Positions 11,390 through 25,345 are shown, numbered from the stretch's first letter. The stretch is 64,000 nt of DNA from Pycnopodia helianthoides (GCA_032158295.1 CM063263.1:12968974-13032973), one strand, 5' to 3'. Notes: generated from the letters alone by a model not told the origin. Made by a program: numbers and translations.

Positions 11390-14300
11390 ACAGCGCTGGC
11401 TTGAGTCTTGAGACGGAAAGTTATTTGAAAATTGAAGCACCTGGCTGGGTTGTCTCCCGGCTGTTTACGCTGCAGAGCGAAGCCGAAGGGCTCAGTTGTT
11501 ACCGGCCTTGCCTTGCCCACCCCTGACCGCAGATGCTGATGATAATAACCTGCTCTGATTTCTGACTCACATCCCTTCATCTGTGTGTCTTCCCACTAAC
11601 TCTTGCCAGGCGTTCGGTCCAGAAATGAAGATGGTTTGGTTTTACCTGGCAGGAAAAGTTCCAAGGCCTGTTGGCCACGATTGTTAATGCTATTAGGCGT
11701 GCACGGATTGGGACCATTTCCTTCTACACTTTACGTTGCGTAACGAACCCCGGGATCTGACAGGACTGGTTTGTCTTGATGAGCTAGACATGGCCGTGGA
11801 CTTGAGCTAAAGCTCGGCCAGCCTGGCTGGGATTGAAGACGGTACCTATAAACATCATGTACAGTCGTTTAAGCAAATCGATTCCCAGCAATTTATACCT
11901 AACCTGATGCCGTGCCAAGAATCAACCTAGTGGCTTTGTACAATTTATTGTCACAATTGAGTTCTATTCGGTAATGTTGTCAATTAATACAGTCTGAACC
12001 TCTTAGTGTCTGGCATCTGTGTAATGATTGATGAGCTATTACCAATCCTAGTGTTATCTTGGTATTATGACCTAAACCCATCGGAAAGCCATGGTTGTAT
12101 TAAAATGCCCAACACACTACCTGCGTCTTCCTGTTATTTTAGGATCCTTTGGTTAACAGACTGCTGAGGAAAGGAGACGTGACACAGGTATATAAATCAA
12201 TTTGTTTACCCCCCACTCAATTAATTTACACCCACATCGTTGGGTCTAGTCATACATGCAGGTGCAAGCCCTGTAATTGGTAAAGTGCATCCGAGATTAA
12301 AGCAGCAATCAAACAAGTACATGACATGATTTGTCTTAATGATGCCAATTTGATTGAAGCTGTGCTGTAAAACTGTGAGTGTCTCCCGCATACGGTGTTG
12401 GTTTGTGGTCTCAATGAGCAAAAATTTGTTGTCACTTCACAATTTCTACTCGCACCTGAATTCCTTCGATAAATCACTTTGATCTTTATTAAGAACGACC
12501 TGCAAGTGACCCTAAAATCAGAGTATTGATTCATTTCAGTTAAAAAAAACCTTTCTGTTCAGTAATGGTCGTCCTTTCTTATCTTTCCAATCTTACTCCT
12601 CCCCAAGAAAACTATCGGATTTTGTTCAACGTCCAACAATCACTCTTTCTTACTGTAAAAAAAGTTTGCATGCCAAAAAAACAAGTCACTACACCTGGGA
12701 AATTTGGCAGGCTATCAGACATGGGAAATCAAAATGTCTGCTGACTAAAATGTTTACCGCATAGCAGCCGCGTTTCAGTGTGACCTGCTGCTCGTTTGCC
12801 TGGGGCTCCTCAGCGTGATCTCGCACAGCATACGCCGTGATTCTGCCCACCTTGTCCCGTCCCTTCTAGCACTCTTCACGCTTCGCATACTCAATATTTA
12901 TTCACAGTTTAATCGTTGGGGCACGGACCTCTGGTCTGCGAGAGAGAAGACGGGTCTTTCATGTCAGCAGTTTTATTCTGGGGCTGAGATAATGACTTCG
13001 GAGAAATCAAAGACGAAAAGGAGAAGTTATGTTTGGCCGTTAGATCTACTTGTCCTTTTGATCATAGTTCGGTCATTCATTTCGAAGAAAAAGAATTGAG
13101 GATTAGTCACTGTTTGGTTACTTTAGTTATGGATTGACTGTCATACCCAGTTGCCTCCATAATGACGTCAAGTATTATCCTTTTGATGCACGCCGTCATC
13201 GGCAAAAGTGTAGCTAGTTTTTCAAAATATTGAGGTGGGGGCCTAATTGTTTTATTAATAATTACTAAATTGCAAAAGTTGCAAAAGTATCAAAATTACA
13301 TTTAAATGATAAACAAACACATTCTAAACAACCGTAAATAGCATTCCTGTTAACAGTTTGTTCGCTCAAATAGCTGTTTTTGCTATGATCGTCAAAAGTA
13401 CAATTCTATTTTATCTTGTCAAATGTATTACATCCCAGACATAGGTATGTGATAAAATCGGTAACCGTATAGTTCCCCCACTGTTAACATATTGAGATAA
13501 TTGGCTGTAAATATATCAATTGTCACCTAGCTGACTAGAGCAGGACTAGCTGTCATCGGGTTTTATTGGTGATAATCTAGTCAACCTAGTATCCATGTTT
13601 GTGGTGAGGAAGTCTCATTTCTACACAGTTCCCTATGGTCTTGCTGCAGAACTAGTTCTGATTTGACTGACTGTAAGACTAGGTCATCACATTATAGTCT
13701 CATCTTTCATTGTGATGTCCCTTTTTTTTTTAATTGATCGTACTTTTCCTGAGAAAGGGGATATCAAATTCATACCAGCCCGATTTCAAACTTTTTGACG
13801 CGTTATCTAAAAGCACACATTATTTTTACAATATGATCAAGTGAAACCATACATAACGTATGCTCATAATGTCAATTCAATCATTTGATTTAATCCCACA
13901 ATGATATCTTTAACCTCGCCAGCACCTGCACCACAGGGCCGTGGTTTCCGACCCACCTCTTGAGGGGGCAAGCACCCAGGCAAATTTGATCTGAACTTCC
14001 GTCATGTAATCTGCCCCATTACACGGAGCGACCCAGGTGCAAAAGTTACCGGGCGTAGAGCCGGTGCTGACAGTCAGTAATTGTGGGGTGTGGGGGATCT
14101 GGACTTCGGAATTCTGGGCGAGCAGACAGAAATGATGGCTGAATCACTGAAAATGATCAACGGCAGTCATAAACTGTCAACATGATAGCTGAAATACACA
14201 CGCCCCATCCTGTTGTATTTCAACTTGGATGTGCCCTCACTGTCTAATTTGAGCACATTACTATCATGAAATGCTTTGCAGATGAACATTGTAGTGACCT

Positions 14301-15318
14301 TTGGGGATCTAGAATGGATCTCGTGCTTTCTCGTAATTTCTCACGGGACTTGACTGTCTAGTTAACAGCGAGTTTCACTTGTTGTTGCCGTAATGTGAAC
14401 ATGATACGATCTTTAGATCTGCAGATTACCGAGCGTGAGTCTCGTCGTTTTTCACGAGATTGTACGAGAGTCAACCTTGACGGTAGCTACCTGCTCAAAG
14501 ACCCTGAGTGCGTCTAATTGCTGTGGTCCCAGTGCGGTATAGCAATCACACCATTATCAGCAACTTGGTTTTCTTTTGTCTTGGATTGCCTTTATCGATA
14601 AATCATAATGATGTAATCACAACATTGATACTCATCACCAAAGAATAATAGTCAGGTAACACAGATAAATCCAGCCCTTGGCTACATTACTCATGTGCAT
14701 AGGCGTACAGGAACTCGCCAGGTATCGCATCACGCACCCGTGGAATCACGGGATATTGGGCATATATAACGATGCTATGGCCCGCTGCCGATTACTAAAT
14801 AAAGATTGTTGTTAACTGATTTATTCTCCCGCTGAATTGTTTCCTTCCGTAGCCGAGCTAGTGCCGTCTTGGTGATGTTCTCGCCTTCTAGCAGTATTCA
14901 GGTGACACATGAATCCCCATGATATCTGAGACATCAATATTTTGCGTCTTGGATGATGATACATGGACTTATTTTTCACTTCCAGAGAAGAAGATTAAAG
15001 TCGACACGCTGTGATAAAATAATCTGCGACAGATTGCTTTCAAATCTAAATACTCGTAGTTTTTCATACTTGGCTAATATTGCTCCCAACAAGACGCAAT
15101 GAGCACAGCCCCTAAATCCTAGTATGAAGAAAATAAATTAACCCCAATAATTTTCAAAAACGTGGTGTTTAAATTGAAGCTACTAGTGTTGTACGTAGAT
15201 TTTCCTTTCTGACATACATTTTTTGACAATAACACTGCACCTAAATCGTGATAATACTTAGGCTCAATGTCAGTTCATTTTCACTTAATACAATTAAATA
15301 GCAGTACCTGCAGGATTT
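11390..15318. other. Noncoding stretch
   Basis: No recognised gene or complete mobile element. A full CRE palindrome (TGACGTCA) lies at 13163-13170. A GC-richer patch at about 13920-14100 has no long conserved frame. Confidence 0.55.
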
Positions 15319-15420
15319 GAACTACCTCTAGCTAACGGGCAAGCTCTGTGGTTTGGTGAGACGTCTGCTCTGGAGTGGCTATGGTCGTGGGCTCGAATCC
15401 CACCCGAGAAAAATGCCTGT
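15319..15420 (+). mobile_element. tRNA-derived SINE-like copy, family 1
   Basis: The sequence runs GAACTACCTCTAGCTA, then a tRNA-like body from 15343 with TGGTTTGGTGAGACGTCTGC (D-arm-like) and a box B region GGGCTCGAATCCCACC (about 15389-15404), then CCGAG, then ATGCCTGT. The copy at 30530 matches it block for block, which identifies a dispersed family. Confidence 0.8.
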
Positions 15421-15424
15421 ACAA

Positions 15425-18400
15425 ATCATGAGTTTGAGTTAACTTGCTTTGGCTAACCCCTTGCATGGTCCTCTCCAGTTTGGACATAGATAAAGGTCAA
15501 TCCAAATAATTAGTGAGTCTTGAAAACTGTTGTTGTTATAGGAAGATGATGGTATGTATTATCGATCATAGTAACTGTAATGATTGGCTTGAAAGCAAGC
15601 ACGCGATGGTTGACACGTGTTCAAACCTTGCTATTTAAAAACTAACCCGTAACTGCCAGCACTAGTAATTACATCCCCCAAGCAAACAACCAACCCTACC
15701 TTGTAAGCATCCAACCGTAGCAAATGAATCTTTACTTAGTTTTTTTTATCAAAGAGTAACCGCCATCTGTAGATCATACCCAGGAATATGCCAAAATCAT
15801 CATGCTATTAACTTGGAACAGATAATCATCCTATCCAGTATCCGAATCAAATTTCGCTTGTTTTTCTTTCACCGCGCGAGTGTGACTTTAGCTGCGGGCG
15901 CTACGTCGCGTTCGTCCCCAAGCGGCCCACTGCCGAGTGCCGCTTAATTTGTCGGTTCATCAGCCGCGAATTTTCATTCTGCCGTTTTGTTAAGTTAAGC
16001 CCCTTTCATTTTTAAGATCTTAAAAGTCTTTGTGTTTACCCTTCACATGTTGATGGTGAGTGACCGTCAAGAATACAGGAACCAGTGCCTTATTTTAAAG
16101 GTAAAGTGATTTATTTACCAGTTTCATCATTATTTCATACTTCACCCCCGAAGTTCATGATTTGAACAAAGTACAAAGACAGGGCAGTAGGCTGGTGAAA
16201 TTACGTCATCAATAACGAATATCCATAGCTCACTAACTGCCATTAAGTAGTCTGGGGACCAAACTGACCTTCATACAAAAAATTAAACCACAGATACCAA
16301 AAGCCCTTTCCTTTTTTTCACACAAATAATATTTCCTCAAGTTAAACCCCATTCTTGTAACCAACTAGGTTTGATGTTGATAGCAATGCACAATTCTGAG
16401 TCCAATTTAGGCTCACATGGTTTACTTGCTCCTTATTCATACACGTTTTAGAGACTTGGTAGACCAAGAACCTAACGCTGCTGACGAGGAGATCAATTTG
16501 TGTGTATGGTGCAAAGGGTATACAAGCCCTTTGGATCCCCTTCACTGTCCTAGAACGGCTGCAGTAATAGCTGCAGTCCAAACCACTTCGAGTTTAATGT
16601 CTTCTTCTTTGCTCTAATTCACCCTCTCACAAACCTCCTTATGACAAACCACACCCCCAGGATAATACTGTTACGCTAACACAAATGTTAAATTGATCGT
16701 AAGAATACCGTCAGTAGTCTGGTGATAACCGTCAGGGACCGGTAGAATTTTGCCGTAGGGAAACAGTTGAAAGAGGGTCGTGAATTGACGGTTCTTTGAT
16801 GCCTACGGGCAGGGGAGGTGACACGGTTGATGCAAATTCCTCCAACCCAACGCCCGTAATGAAGACAACAAATGACACACTCAGCAGCGAGAACAATGGT
16901 TAGAGAAAAGGTAACATATTCAACATGTATTTGTACATTTGTTTTACTTAATTTGAAGTGGACTTCGGTAATTATCAGCACCATTTATTGTTTTCATAAT
17001 ATCCCATACACATGGAAAAGATTAAGCTGTGATCGTTTAAGTTTTACTTTGACTACTTAAGTCCAAATTTGGTTGACATAATTTCCAACATTATTCGAAC
17101 GTAAACACTATAACCATAATGGTATATAAACTCTTGGACTATGTCACCATTTCGTGATTTATAGTACCAGTGACAAAATATACATCTCCCGTCAACTTGT
17201 GGGCTTTTGGAGGAAATCAAGACCCCCTTAATGCAGAAAACAGGTCTAGCAGGACGTGCCCAAAGTACGAAACTGGTGTAGAATTTACGACCGGTATACT
17301 CCGGTAAATTTATACGCCGGGTAAAGCCCGGCTCCACTCGGTATCCAACCCGCCTCCCAAGTGGTCATTCCCTGTGTACCCCGTACGGTCCACCCGGGGC
17401 TCTCTGCTGTCCACCGACCGATGTCTTTGACGAGCCGGTTTCATGCCACTCGTCATAATGTTCTCAATCCTCAGAGACCCTCTTGATTGATGGTATCTAT
17501 TTGTTGATAGTTTCTAACCCCGCCATCGAACTAAGTATATCCAGATCGACCCAATGATGCGATCCACGTATTGTTGTACTTAACACAACATGGGCGGCAT
17601 TAGGTAATGAAACGCTTGTTTCTTTCTTATAAATAGTCAATTTAAAAATGAGTTTAATATTTAATCTCATGAAATTACATCTTTGGCGGATGGGTATTAA
17701 GTTCAGTATGACAGAGAACTTGATATTCATGGAGGGTGGACGGTTCCGACCATGCGGTTTATAAACGAATTCACATATTATTAATATTCTTCTTCCATCT
17801 GAACTTTCATGGTTCTCGGAAAGTACTTTCGGTGTTCCTGATAGTTGAATCTTTCTGCTAGATGCGTTAACCATAGGGGAAATGCTTAAACACATGAGAG
17901 CCAGTTTGGAGTTATACTAAAATGTTGACGTTTTTGCTTTCGCGTTTTGGTTTTTCTTAACTCATGATTCTTTCCCTCCTGGAATATTCTCTGAGTTCTC
18001 GTTCACATTTGATGTACATGTACTCCATCAAGGTTGCGAACCCGTACGCGTTTCTCGACTGCGGTACTCAGGCTCTGTGGATTCAACACGATGGGGAGGC
18101 CTCTGTCGGTGAAAATATGAAAGACTCTCGAGACGAAAACCCCTTTCATACAACGATGGTTGATATTTCTTAAGATTTGTATTTTAACATTCTAGTTTGT
18201 AATGGAAGGCAAGAATCATACCAAGCTAACCACTGATTTCACAATGACTAGGGCTAAGAATATATTGTCGTCTAGTTACTGAATCACATTTTATTTACTA
18301 TTTTGAGCAATTCTTAATCTGTTTGGGGAACTGTTCGATGTTTTAATCCTACATAAATGTAAATATATACAATAAAACTAACCTGTGAACATGTCATTTC

Positions 18401-18480
18401 AAAAGGTGGTAGCGTTTTTTGAGATATCGCCGAAGATCTGGAGCAGTTATGTCCACGCAGGAAGAATAATCCGTAATTGG
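15425..18480. other. Noncoding stretch
   Basis: No recognised gene. The longest frame (132 codons, minus, 17497-17895) has no family motif and is AT-rich. A GC-rich patch at 17330-17430 is unexplained. Confidence 0.55.
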
Positions 18481-18486
18481 ATCACA

Positions 18487-18527
18487 CAATCTGAGAAACG
18501 TTTTATGCATAAAAGTTTCTCAGATTG
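18487..18527. repeat. 41-bp near-perfect palindrome centred on ATGCAT
   Basis: The left arm CAATCTGAGAAAC, a single extra G, then TTTTATG meets the right arm CATAAAAGTTTCTCAGATTG. The arms are complementary over 20 bp with one bulged base and no spacer. This could extrude as a cruciform or fold as a hairpin in RNA. Confidence 0.92.
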
Positions 18528-18529
18528 AA

Positions 18530-20170
18530 ATGTTTTTGAATCCCTCTCTTTAAAACCACATTTCTTGGAAGGGAATTGTTTCTCAAAATTGTATACACTA
18601 TCAACAGCCGCAGTGCTTCTCACCAAGTAAGTTTTTATGGTCATTAATTTTTGGAGTAATTACCAGAGGTAAACCCTCCCTTTAAATCAATGTTTGTACG
18701 AGAAAGATTGGCTGTTGCCGTCTTTGTGCTTGTACCCCCTGTGGGAGTTAACGGAGTTCCCTTGGCGGGAAGATCACCAAACAAACAAACAAACAAATAT
18801 TTCTTCGGTCTACGTTTGTGAACTGTTGTCATTGCATATGTTGCTGGCTGCGTCACTTTATGATTTGTTGTCTCGTGTCTGCAAATGCGTTCATGTTTTC
18901 CGCAGGCCCAATACAATAGTCATAAATTTTCAATCAAGATACCATCGCACCGACTTTCTGCACAAATCATATTTGGGGGGCAAGTTAAGCCAATTTGAAC
19001 AGGCGTAATTTCGGTTTTGTGTTTCATTTTGCAAAATATAAAACTAACAATATGAGTCCTTAATCCGCCACAGGCCGTAAATGTATCCGCTTTAAGTGAT
19101 AGTAAACGAGTTTGAAATCTGATATAGAACCCATGCGGCGAGATTACATCGATTATGATTGGATAATAGCATCTTTCCTGTCAAATAGATTTTATTTCTG
19201 GGCACGGTCGACCCTTTATTAACCTCAACCCCATCGACGAGCTCTCTCGGTGTGATCCCCCCTGTACCTCATGCTCTAGGTCCTCGGTGTTTGACTTCAC
19301 ATTTTCCCCGGTAAGAAGTCAACCCAGCCTTGTCGAACCATCAGATTTATGTTTTTTATTCACCAGCTGGGAAAATTATTAGCTAGTTAGAACGGCGCGC
19401 GACTGCTCGCTGGATCTTGGGGGACCTTGGTGGATCATGATACCGGGAGCGAAGGGACTGGGTTTCTGGAGGCACGGATCCTCTGGTACTACTCCGTGGT
19501 GTGGGACTGGGGAAGGCACACGACCCTGGGACCGAACCAAGTTTTCCTGGTGAAGTCATTGCGTTGATACCCATTGAAACCTCAGTATAGCGTTAATTAT
19601 TCTATATTGGAGTATTTCTGCAGACAACACAAACTGTAGAATTTGTCAAGAGTCACAATATACCCATCGTGAAAATGGGGGGGGGGGGGGGGTAGTTGTA
19701 AGAAAAAGAAAAATACCTTCCTCATCAGTTATATTTTATGTTATGTAAAAACAAAAGTTAATACAATTTTTGTAATGAAAGCAAAGAATAGTAACCATTC
19801 ATACACAATAAAATTTCGACCATAAAGTTACCCGGATGCTCTAATTAAATGATTTTTTAAATCCGGGATGTACCAGCCCCATGAATTGCGCCGTTGATTA
19901 CTACACACATATAAAGGTAGATAACTTTGCGCATTATAGAAGCATCCTCTTGGCGTATGGAATGTTTTCGAGAATATTGGTCAGAAGGTCACCAGGACTG
20001 AATAATATTTGCCTTGAATCACAGTCAATTAACATTGTCGTTGATAAAAAAAAATGTTCCTATAGTTCTGCACAATGTTTTATATGATCGCTGTTCAGAA
20101 ATGTAGGAAAATAACTTGTGAAATTACAAGATCACTTTATATTTTCATTTCATTTTAACAAATGGTATTA
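18530..20170. other. Noncoding stretch with simple repeats
   Basis: It contains an AAAC microsatellite (18779-18797) and a run of 16 G (19677-19692). A GC-rich patch at about 19390-19560 gives a minus-strand frame of 63 codons with no recognisable motif. Confidence 0.6.
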
Positions 20171-20172
20171 AA

Positions 20173-20413
20173 TAGTTCTCGATTCGAACTTCAAGTTCAT
20201 GTCATATCCAAGGTACTGAGTTGTAGGAGTTATGTCCTAATTCAAATTTAACAGTAGTTCTTGATTTGAACTTGAAGTTCAAGTCATACCCAAAGTTACT
20301 GAAATGTAGGAATGTATCCTAGTTCAAATCTAACAATAGTTCTTGATTCGAACTTCAATTTCAAGTCATACCTAAAGTTACTGAGTTGTAGGAATTGTAA
20401 CCTAATTTAAAAC
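20173..20413. repeat. 82-bp tandem repeat, three diverged copies
   Basis: Copies start at 20173, 20255 and 20337, exactly 82 bp apart. Each begins TAGTTCT.GATT.GAACTT and continues with CAAGTCATA, GTTACTGA and GTAGGA blocks. The middle of each unit contains GAACTTCAAGTTC-type imperfect palindromes. Confidence 0.92.
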
Positions 20414-20640
20414 GTCTGCTTTGTAGAAACTTCCTGAGGGTGACGAAAAAGACAATTGAAGTATGAGTCAATAGTTGATTTGAATCACGCCCAAAAGTGG
20501 GTTTCCCGTGGATGTTTTATGCAACAGGTAGACGTGGCATTTCACGTAAGACGTCTGGGTATTAGACATATAACCGCCTGATTATGTCAAAAAAATATTT
20601 CAAAAAATTTGGGGTTGAACAAATTAAAATTGATTTGAGT

Positions 20641-20692
20641 GGGATGTGCACCTGCGACCTCCGGAGTGGTGCCGGCGCTAAGCTATCAAGCC
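20641..20692 (-). mobile_element. tRNA-derived SINE-like fragment, family 3, inverted
   Basis: Read on the minus strand it gives TTGATAGCTTAGCGCCGGC and CTCCGGAGGTCGCAGG, the same D-arm and anticodon-arm order as the better preserved copy at 20783 on the plus strand. The D-loop is partly deleted. Opposite orientation 90 bp apart makes an imperfect foldback pair. Confidence 0.7.
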
Positions 20693-20782
20693 CTTTTGTT
20701 TATGGCCTTCCTATTTTTGTTAATGTCCTTGAATGGCACCCCCGAACGAAGATATTGACAAAATAGGGAGACCGCCAACATT

Positions 20783-20860
20783 GGGGCTAGATAGCTCAGT
20801 TGGTAGAGCGCCGGTACGTTAATCCGGAGGTCGCATATTCAAATCTCGGCCTGGTCGTTT
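20783..20860 (+). mobile_element. tRNA-derived SINE-like element, family 3
   Basis: A strong box A, TAGCTCAGTTGGTAGAGC (20792-20809), forms a good D-arm (GCTC/GAGC). It is followed by CCGG...TCCGG as an anticodon-stem-like hairpin and a degraded box B, TATTCAAATCTC (20836-20847). T-loop and anticodon-loop positions deviate from a working tRNA (C at position 33, changed GTTCRA), so I call it tRNA-derived rather than a tRNA gene. Confidence 0.75.
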
Positions 20861-20861
20861 T

Positions 20862-23795
20862 GTCTTTGTTTAACGCAAACATTAATTTTAAATTTACCCA
20901 GTCGGTTGCCCTTGGTGGTTCTTGATAAACAAAAATCTCATAATTTTTCCAACGTGATTTCTTGGGAATGTTTGTGTGATTACCGTGAGCGTGGCGCATT
21001 TTTATGAAGAGCGTGATAACAGTGGTTGTTTTTTTTGTTTTGTTTGGGGGTGTTGTTTTTTTTTTTTTGGGGGGGGGGCATTCTTCATCTATCATTATCT
21101 TCATCTTATACTCATTATGCACTCGTAATTTAAAAAGTGGTAGTTGTAGAGGTCACAAGCGGGTGAGCTAAAACCCTTTCGAAAAGTGGAGTTCACAAAA
21201 TGTTGTTGATGTTTTAGATGTTTTGGAATGACTTTCTGGTATGATTGTAATAACCTACACTTTGAGTTACAAAACACGTGAGAGGCTACTGTTCAAGAAG
21301 TTATAAAACGAGTTTATTTTTGGCATTACGAACGTCGACGTCATACTTGTACCTTTTTAGCCACACGCTCTTTGTTACCATTCTTAGTCCACACCTTCAA
21401 AATTGAGCCGTTTACAAAATAGACTGGTACCTCTGACGTGGTGACTCACTTCATGGTGATTTCCACCATGCAAGAAGGAAATTCGACAATAATGATAAAC
21501 GGAGAGAGCAATCATTCATGGAGGGGCGGGGCTGATCAGAATGACTTCTACCAGACATTTATGATGGATTTATTGGATTTGTTCATTTCTTGGTCTAAAG
21601 GAGGTAATTGCTGAAGATAATCAAGGAGTTTTGAATTGATTAGTCTCTTATACTCATCAAGAGCATCAGCATCCATTGATACCCACAACCCAAACTACAA
21701 AGCTGTTCCATTTTCAACATCATCAAAGTGAAATCATCTTATGACATTGCTGTTTGTTCTTCTTTCGTAAACCGCGTGTGAAGTTAAACAGTTGTCTTTG
21801 TGGATGGACAATCGAGTATATTGGCAAGAAAGAATCTTCGGGAACCAATATTCTGTTTCTGTTGTAATTCCTTAATCTAACTTATAGGTCCATTGACGTT
21901 GTGAGGCAGTTGATATTCCATATTTTTGTTAAAGTAATTAATCAAGTACAGCAATTTACTATTTTATTGTCACTCTTCATGTTTTAGGATTACTATTAAA
22001 CTACATCTTGTTTCTTGTCAAGTATTTTCATTCAATTAAGAACCGAACTGAACATCTTAAAGGGACATACGGGTGCTCCTTATAACAATCCTAGTTATAA
22101 AACTGTTTTCGTTTGTCAATAATAGTTTATTTCTTCACGACATTGCTTTAAATCCAGGTATCAATAGGAGTACGTGGATCGCGTTGTACATACATAAAGA
22201 AGTTGTTAACCCGATATAAACTTGACCTTATCGTCAGGTTCAACCAGGTAAGATGCCTGGCTTCAGTTTTCAGCTCACATCTGAAGTCATACTTTCTTTT
22301 CAGGTCGCTACACACACATAAGATTCTAATAATGTTAGTATAAATTATTACAGAGATTTCGGCAGGATGTGACTATATTAAGAGGAATCCTTGAAAAGCA
22401 GGCTAGAGTAATTTGAACCAGTCTCACTAGGTAATTCCTGATGTAATATTGACAAGCCTGGAGCGCCTGCACTTCGTGTATACCTGTGGTCTATGTAAAC
22501 CAATCCAACACGTTTCCCGTCAATACAGCCTTTGATCAAACTCACCTTTCTCGCTGTCTCAGACGCAACGTTAATACGTGGAACTACAGACAGTGTTTGT
22601 TTTTTTCATTTCGACTCTTAATCAGAGCTGAATGTAAAAACTTAAAAAAAACTGCACTGTCATCCACTTCACGCTCAGCCATTCATTATGTTAATTTGTA
22701 TCAGCCCCAACAACACTTTGAAAATGTTCTCGACAAACTTTACCCGCCCACCTGGCAGTTCAGCTCAGCATTTACAAACCTCACATCAATTCAACTTGCT
22801 GTCATGTTTTCTACTATTCATCGAACCAGAAGCTATTATTGTCCAGAAGTTGTAGATTCTACTCCTTTCAGGTGAAGGGGGGGGGGCACACTGCTGAGGA
22901 GATACAGTTTGTTCCAAAAGGGAAAAAGGTGTACAGTAAACAGTAATATAAACTGACAAGCACCGGTACGGTGGGTGCATCATGCTGTACTTCCCCCCTC
23001 TCTGTCACCAATTGCTCCGCCCATGCCAGGTGCGACTTCCAGAAGATTGATCGAACCAGCGATCAAAATCTCGCGAGATGTGGACGTCTGCCTAGTCTTT
23101 TACAAAATGTATTGACGTATCAAGTACATGCTTTCCTGATCACTTAATTTATTTTCAACTGCACAGCTTGTTTAAGGACTCCATAAGTTACTATTTAGAA
23201 AGTGCCAATTCATTGCATTTTGTTGTTTTTTAGAGTGATAATGAATATTTTGTTTTAAACTCTAACTGAAGAGGGCGCTGTTGATATTTCATTGAACCTC
23301 GAAAAACCTATAAAATCCATTTTGTGATGATATCAATTGCTGATGACGGTATCACAATCATAACACATCCGGGGTGTCATAACAATTTATCGTGGTGTAT
23401 TTTGTAGGTCACAAACCAGGAAAGGTTTCACAAAAACAATTTCAGTGACAGCAGGTTAGGAAATTGCAGCGACGTTCTAATCAGGATTTGTATGATTTAC
23501 CTTTATGATTTCGGAACAGAGTGTAGTCCGTGAGGTTGAATGTTGATATGTTGAGGGTAATTGGACGGGTTTCTGCCCATGAGGGACGGGATGTAGAGGC
23601 GGGACAGGGGAGTGCCTAGGAGGGACATATCACCCCTTCGTGCTTCGTCTCCGTGTGCCCTTGTCACACGTATATCTAACATGACTAGGCGCTTCATGCT
23701 TTATCTTTAGATCTAAGTCTATACACAAATGTTTCTATTTCTACTGTCTATATTATATCTGATCTCCTGCATTAATATAATATGCATGTTCGTCC
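20862..23795. other. Noncoding stretch
   Basis: A T-run passes into a run of 9 G (21056-21077). A small inverted repeat, CATGGTG/CACCATG, sits near 21453-21471. The longest frame (129 codons, plus, from 22486) has no recognised motif. Confidence 0.55.
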
Positions 23796-23799
23796 TCTT

Positions 23800-24071
23800 C
23801 GTTCTGCTGGCCAATGCGTGATAACTCCAACTACTTGCCCACTAAATGTTATGGTCAAAGAGCCTTCAGTTCATTGCACCTTCGTTATGGAACAACTTAC
23901 CTCTTCATATTCGTCAAACTGACTCTTTTCATATTTTCAAGGGACTTTTAAAGACTCATTTGTTTGAATCTTTATTTTTGTACACTTGCTGTATTTATTT
24001 CATTTCATTGTTATAATTTTTTGTTGCGCATAGAGGCTCCTTCATTATGCGCTATATAAATGTATTATTAA
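23800..24071 (+). pseudogene. 3' end of a non-LTR retrotransposon (CR1/L2-like LINE), broken
   Basis: From 23876 to a TAA at 24014-24016 the frame reads APSLWNNLPLHIRQTDSF, followed by HIFKGLLKTHLF. This is the typical C-terminus of CR1/L2-type ORF2 proteins (pattern APRLWNSLP...FK..LKTHLF). Just upstream, in another frame, YGQRAFS matches the preceding part of the same motif, so one frameshift separates the two. After the stop comes a short 3' UTR with GCGCTATATAAATGTATTA, typical of such element tails. The 5' part is missing, as in a truncated, inactive copy. Confidence 0.85.
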
Positions 24072-24074
24072 GTG

Positions 24075-25345
24075 TTTCATCGAAACAGTGAACAAGTTGG
24101 CTTTTGTACTACTCCCCGTGGTTTACTATACATGATGTTAGTATTGCTACTGGATCTTCATTCGCTTGCAGAAATTTACATGAGACCAACATCGCCAAAA
24201 ACACGTCGACTTAGCATAGTTTACTGTATAGCTTTGAGCTTAGACCAACCTTCAATATTGATGTTACAAAAATTGTGGTGTTGAGGCATTGGGTTTTTTT
24301 GGGGGGGGGGGCAAGTTGCCCTCCTGGTGGGTTTAATGATTGCGCCCTCTTGTGTTAAAACATTGTGATGTAAAAAACAATTATGTTTAATAGTTATTTT
24401 TAACCCTTATGCGGGTTTGTAGCTCTTTGCAATTGTCAAGTTCTAATTTAACTCTTTGACTTGAATTTTTTCCAATTTCTCACCGAACTTTACTTTGTTT
24501 CTTATCCAATGATTTCAACGTCTATCTATGCATGAATCACTGAAGACAAATCCATCCAGCGTCTGTTATTAAGACAATATGGTTTTCATCTTACCTCTAG
24601 CATATCCTCCCACACAAATCATAAATACCAATTGTTGATTAATGCACAAAAATCCCTTTACAACCCCAAAACGCATTTATGACATCTTCAAATCCCCAGC
24701 CAGCCTTCAAGAGAACAAACCGTTCAAGTTTTCAAGTTGCTGTTTAGTTATACTGGGTATCTAGCAACATTTTATAGATGGTGGAAATTTGCGAGCTTTC
24801 AGAGATAAGGTTGGCCGTAGTACCGATGCGATGTCCCCCTCGGGAGCTCCCGCACATTTCATATCACACTTTTGAACTTGTGCCTCTGCAACTGTCCCGC
24901 CACAACCAGCTGCTAAGGTCGTTTGGTTGTGAAGATAAAAATACCTTAATGCGCTGGCCGAATATCCTACATTGTTAACCCCCTTTATGGCACGTTCTTG
25001 TTCGGATAATATCAGTTTTGAACACAGAGGGTTAACCACAAAATCAACTTTGCTCATTTTGTACGGTGTCTAGCAATAACCACAAATTACATGTTAGAAT
25101 GATATGAAGCTATTGACTAATTCCCGGAATGTTTTATTGCACAGTCACAAACACTGTTAAGTACCAAAATTCCCCTAACTTTCGATCCGCTTGTGTCGTC
25201 CTAACATACTCTGAAGATAGGTATCAACATTCTGAAAATGAAGCAAACATTGACTAACTGTTTCTCTCATCAATTAGTCTGGTGTTTGACTTCGCTATTA
25301 TTCAATCTGAGTGTTTAATACCAAGACTTTCCATCACAAGTAGGC
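24075..25345. other. Noncoding stretch
   Basis: A T-run passes into 11 G (24294-24311). No gene recognised. Confidence 0.6.

Noticed and set aside
17497..17895. 132-codon minus-strand frame
   Set aside because: AT-rich, no recognised domain, and no splice or promoter context.
20783..20860. Functional tRNA gene
   Set aside because: Box A is good, but box B is degraded (TATTCAAATCTC), position 33 is not T and the acceptor pairing is poor; treated as a SINE.
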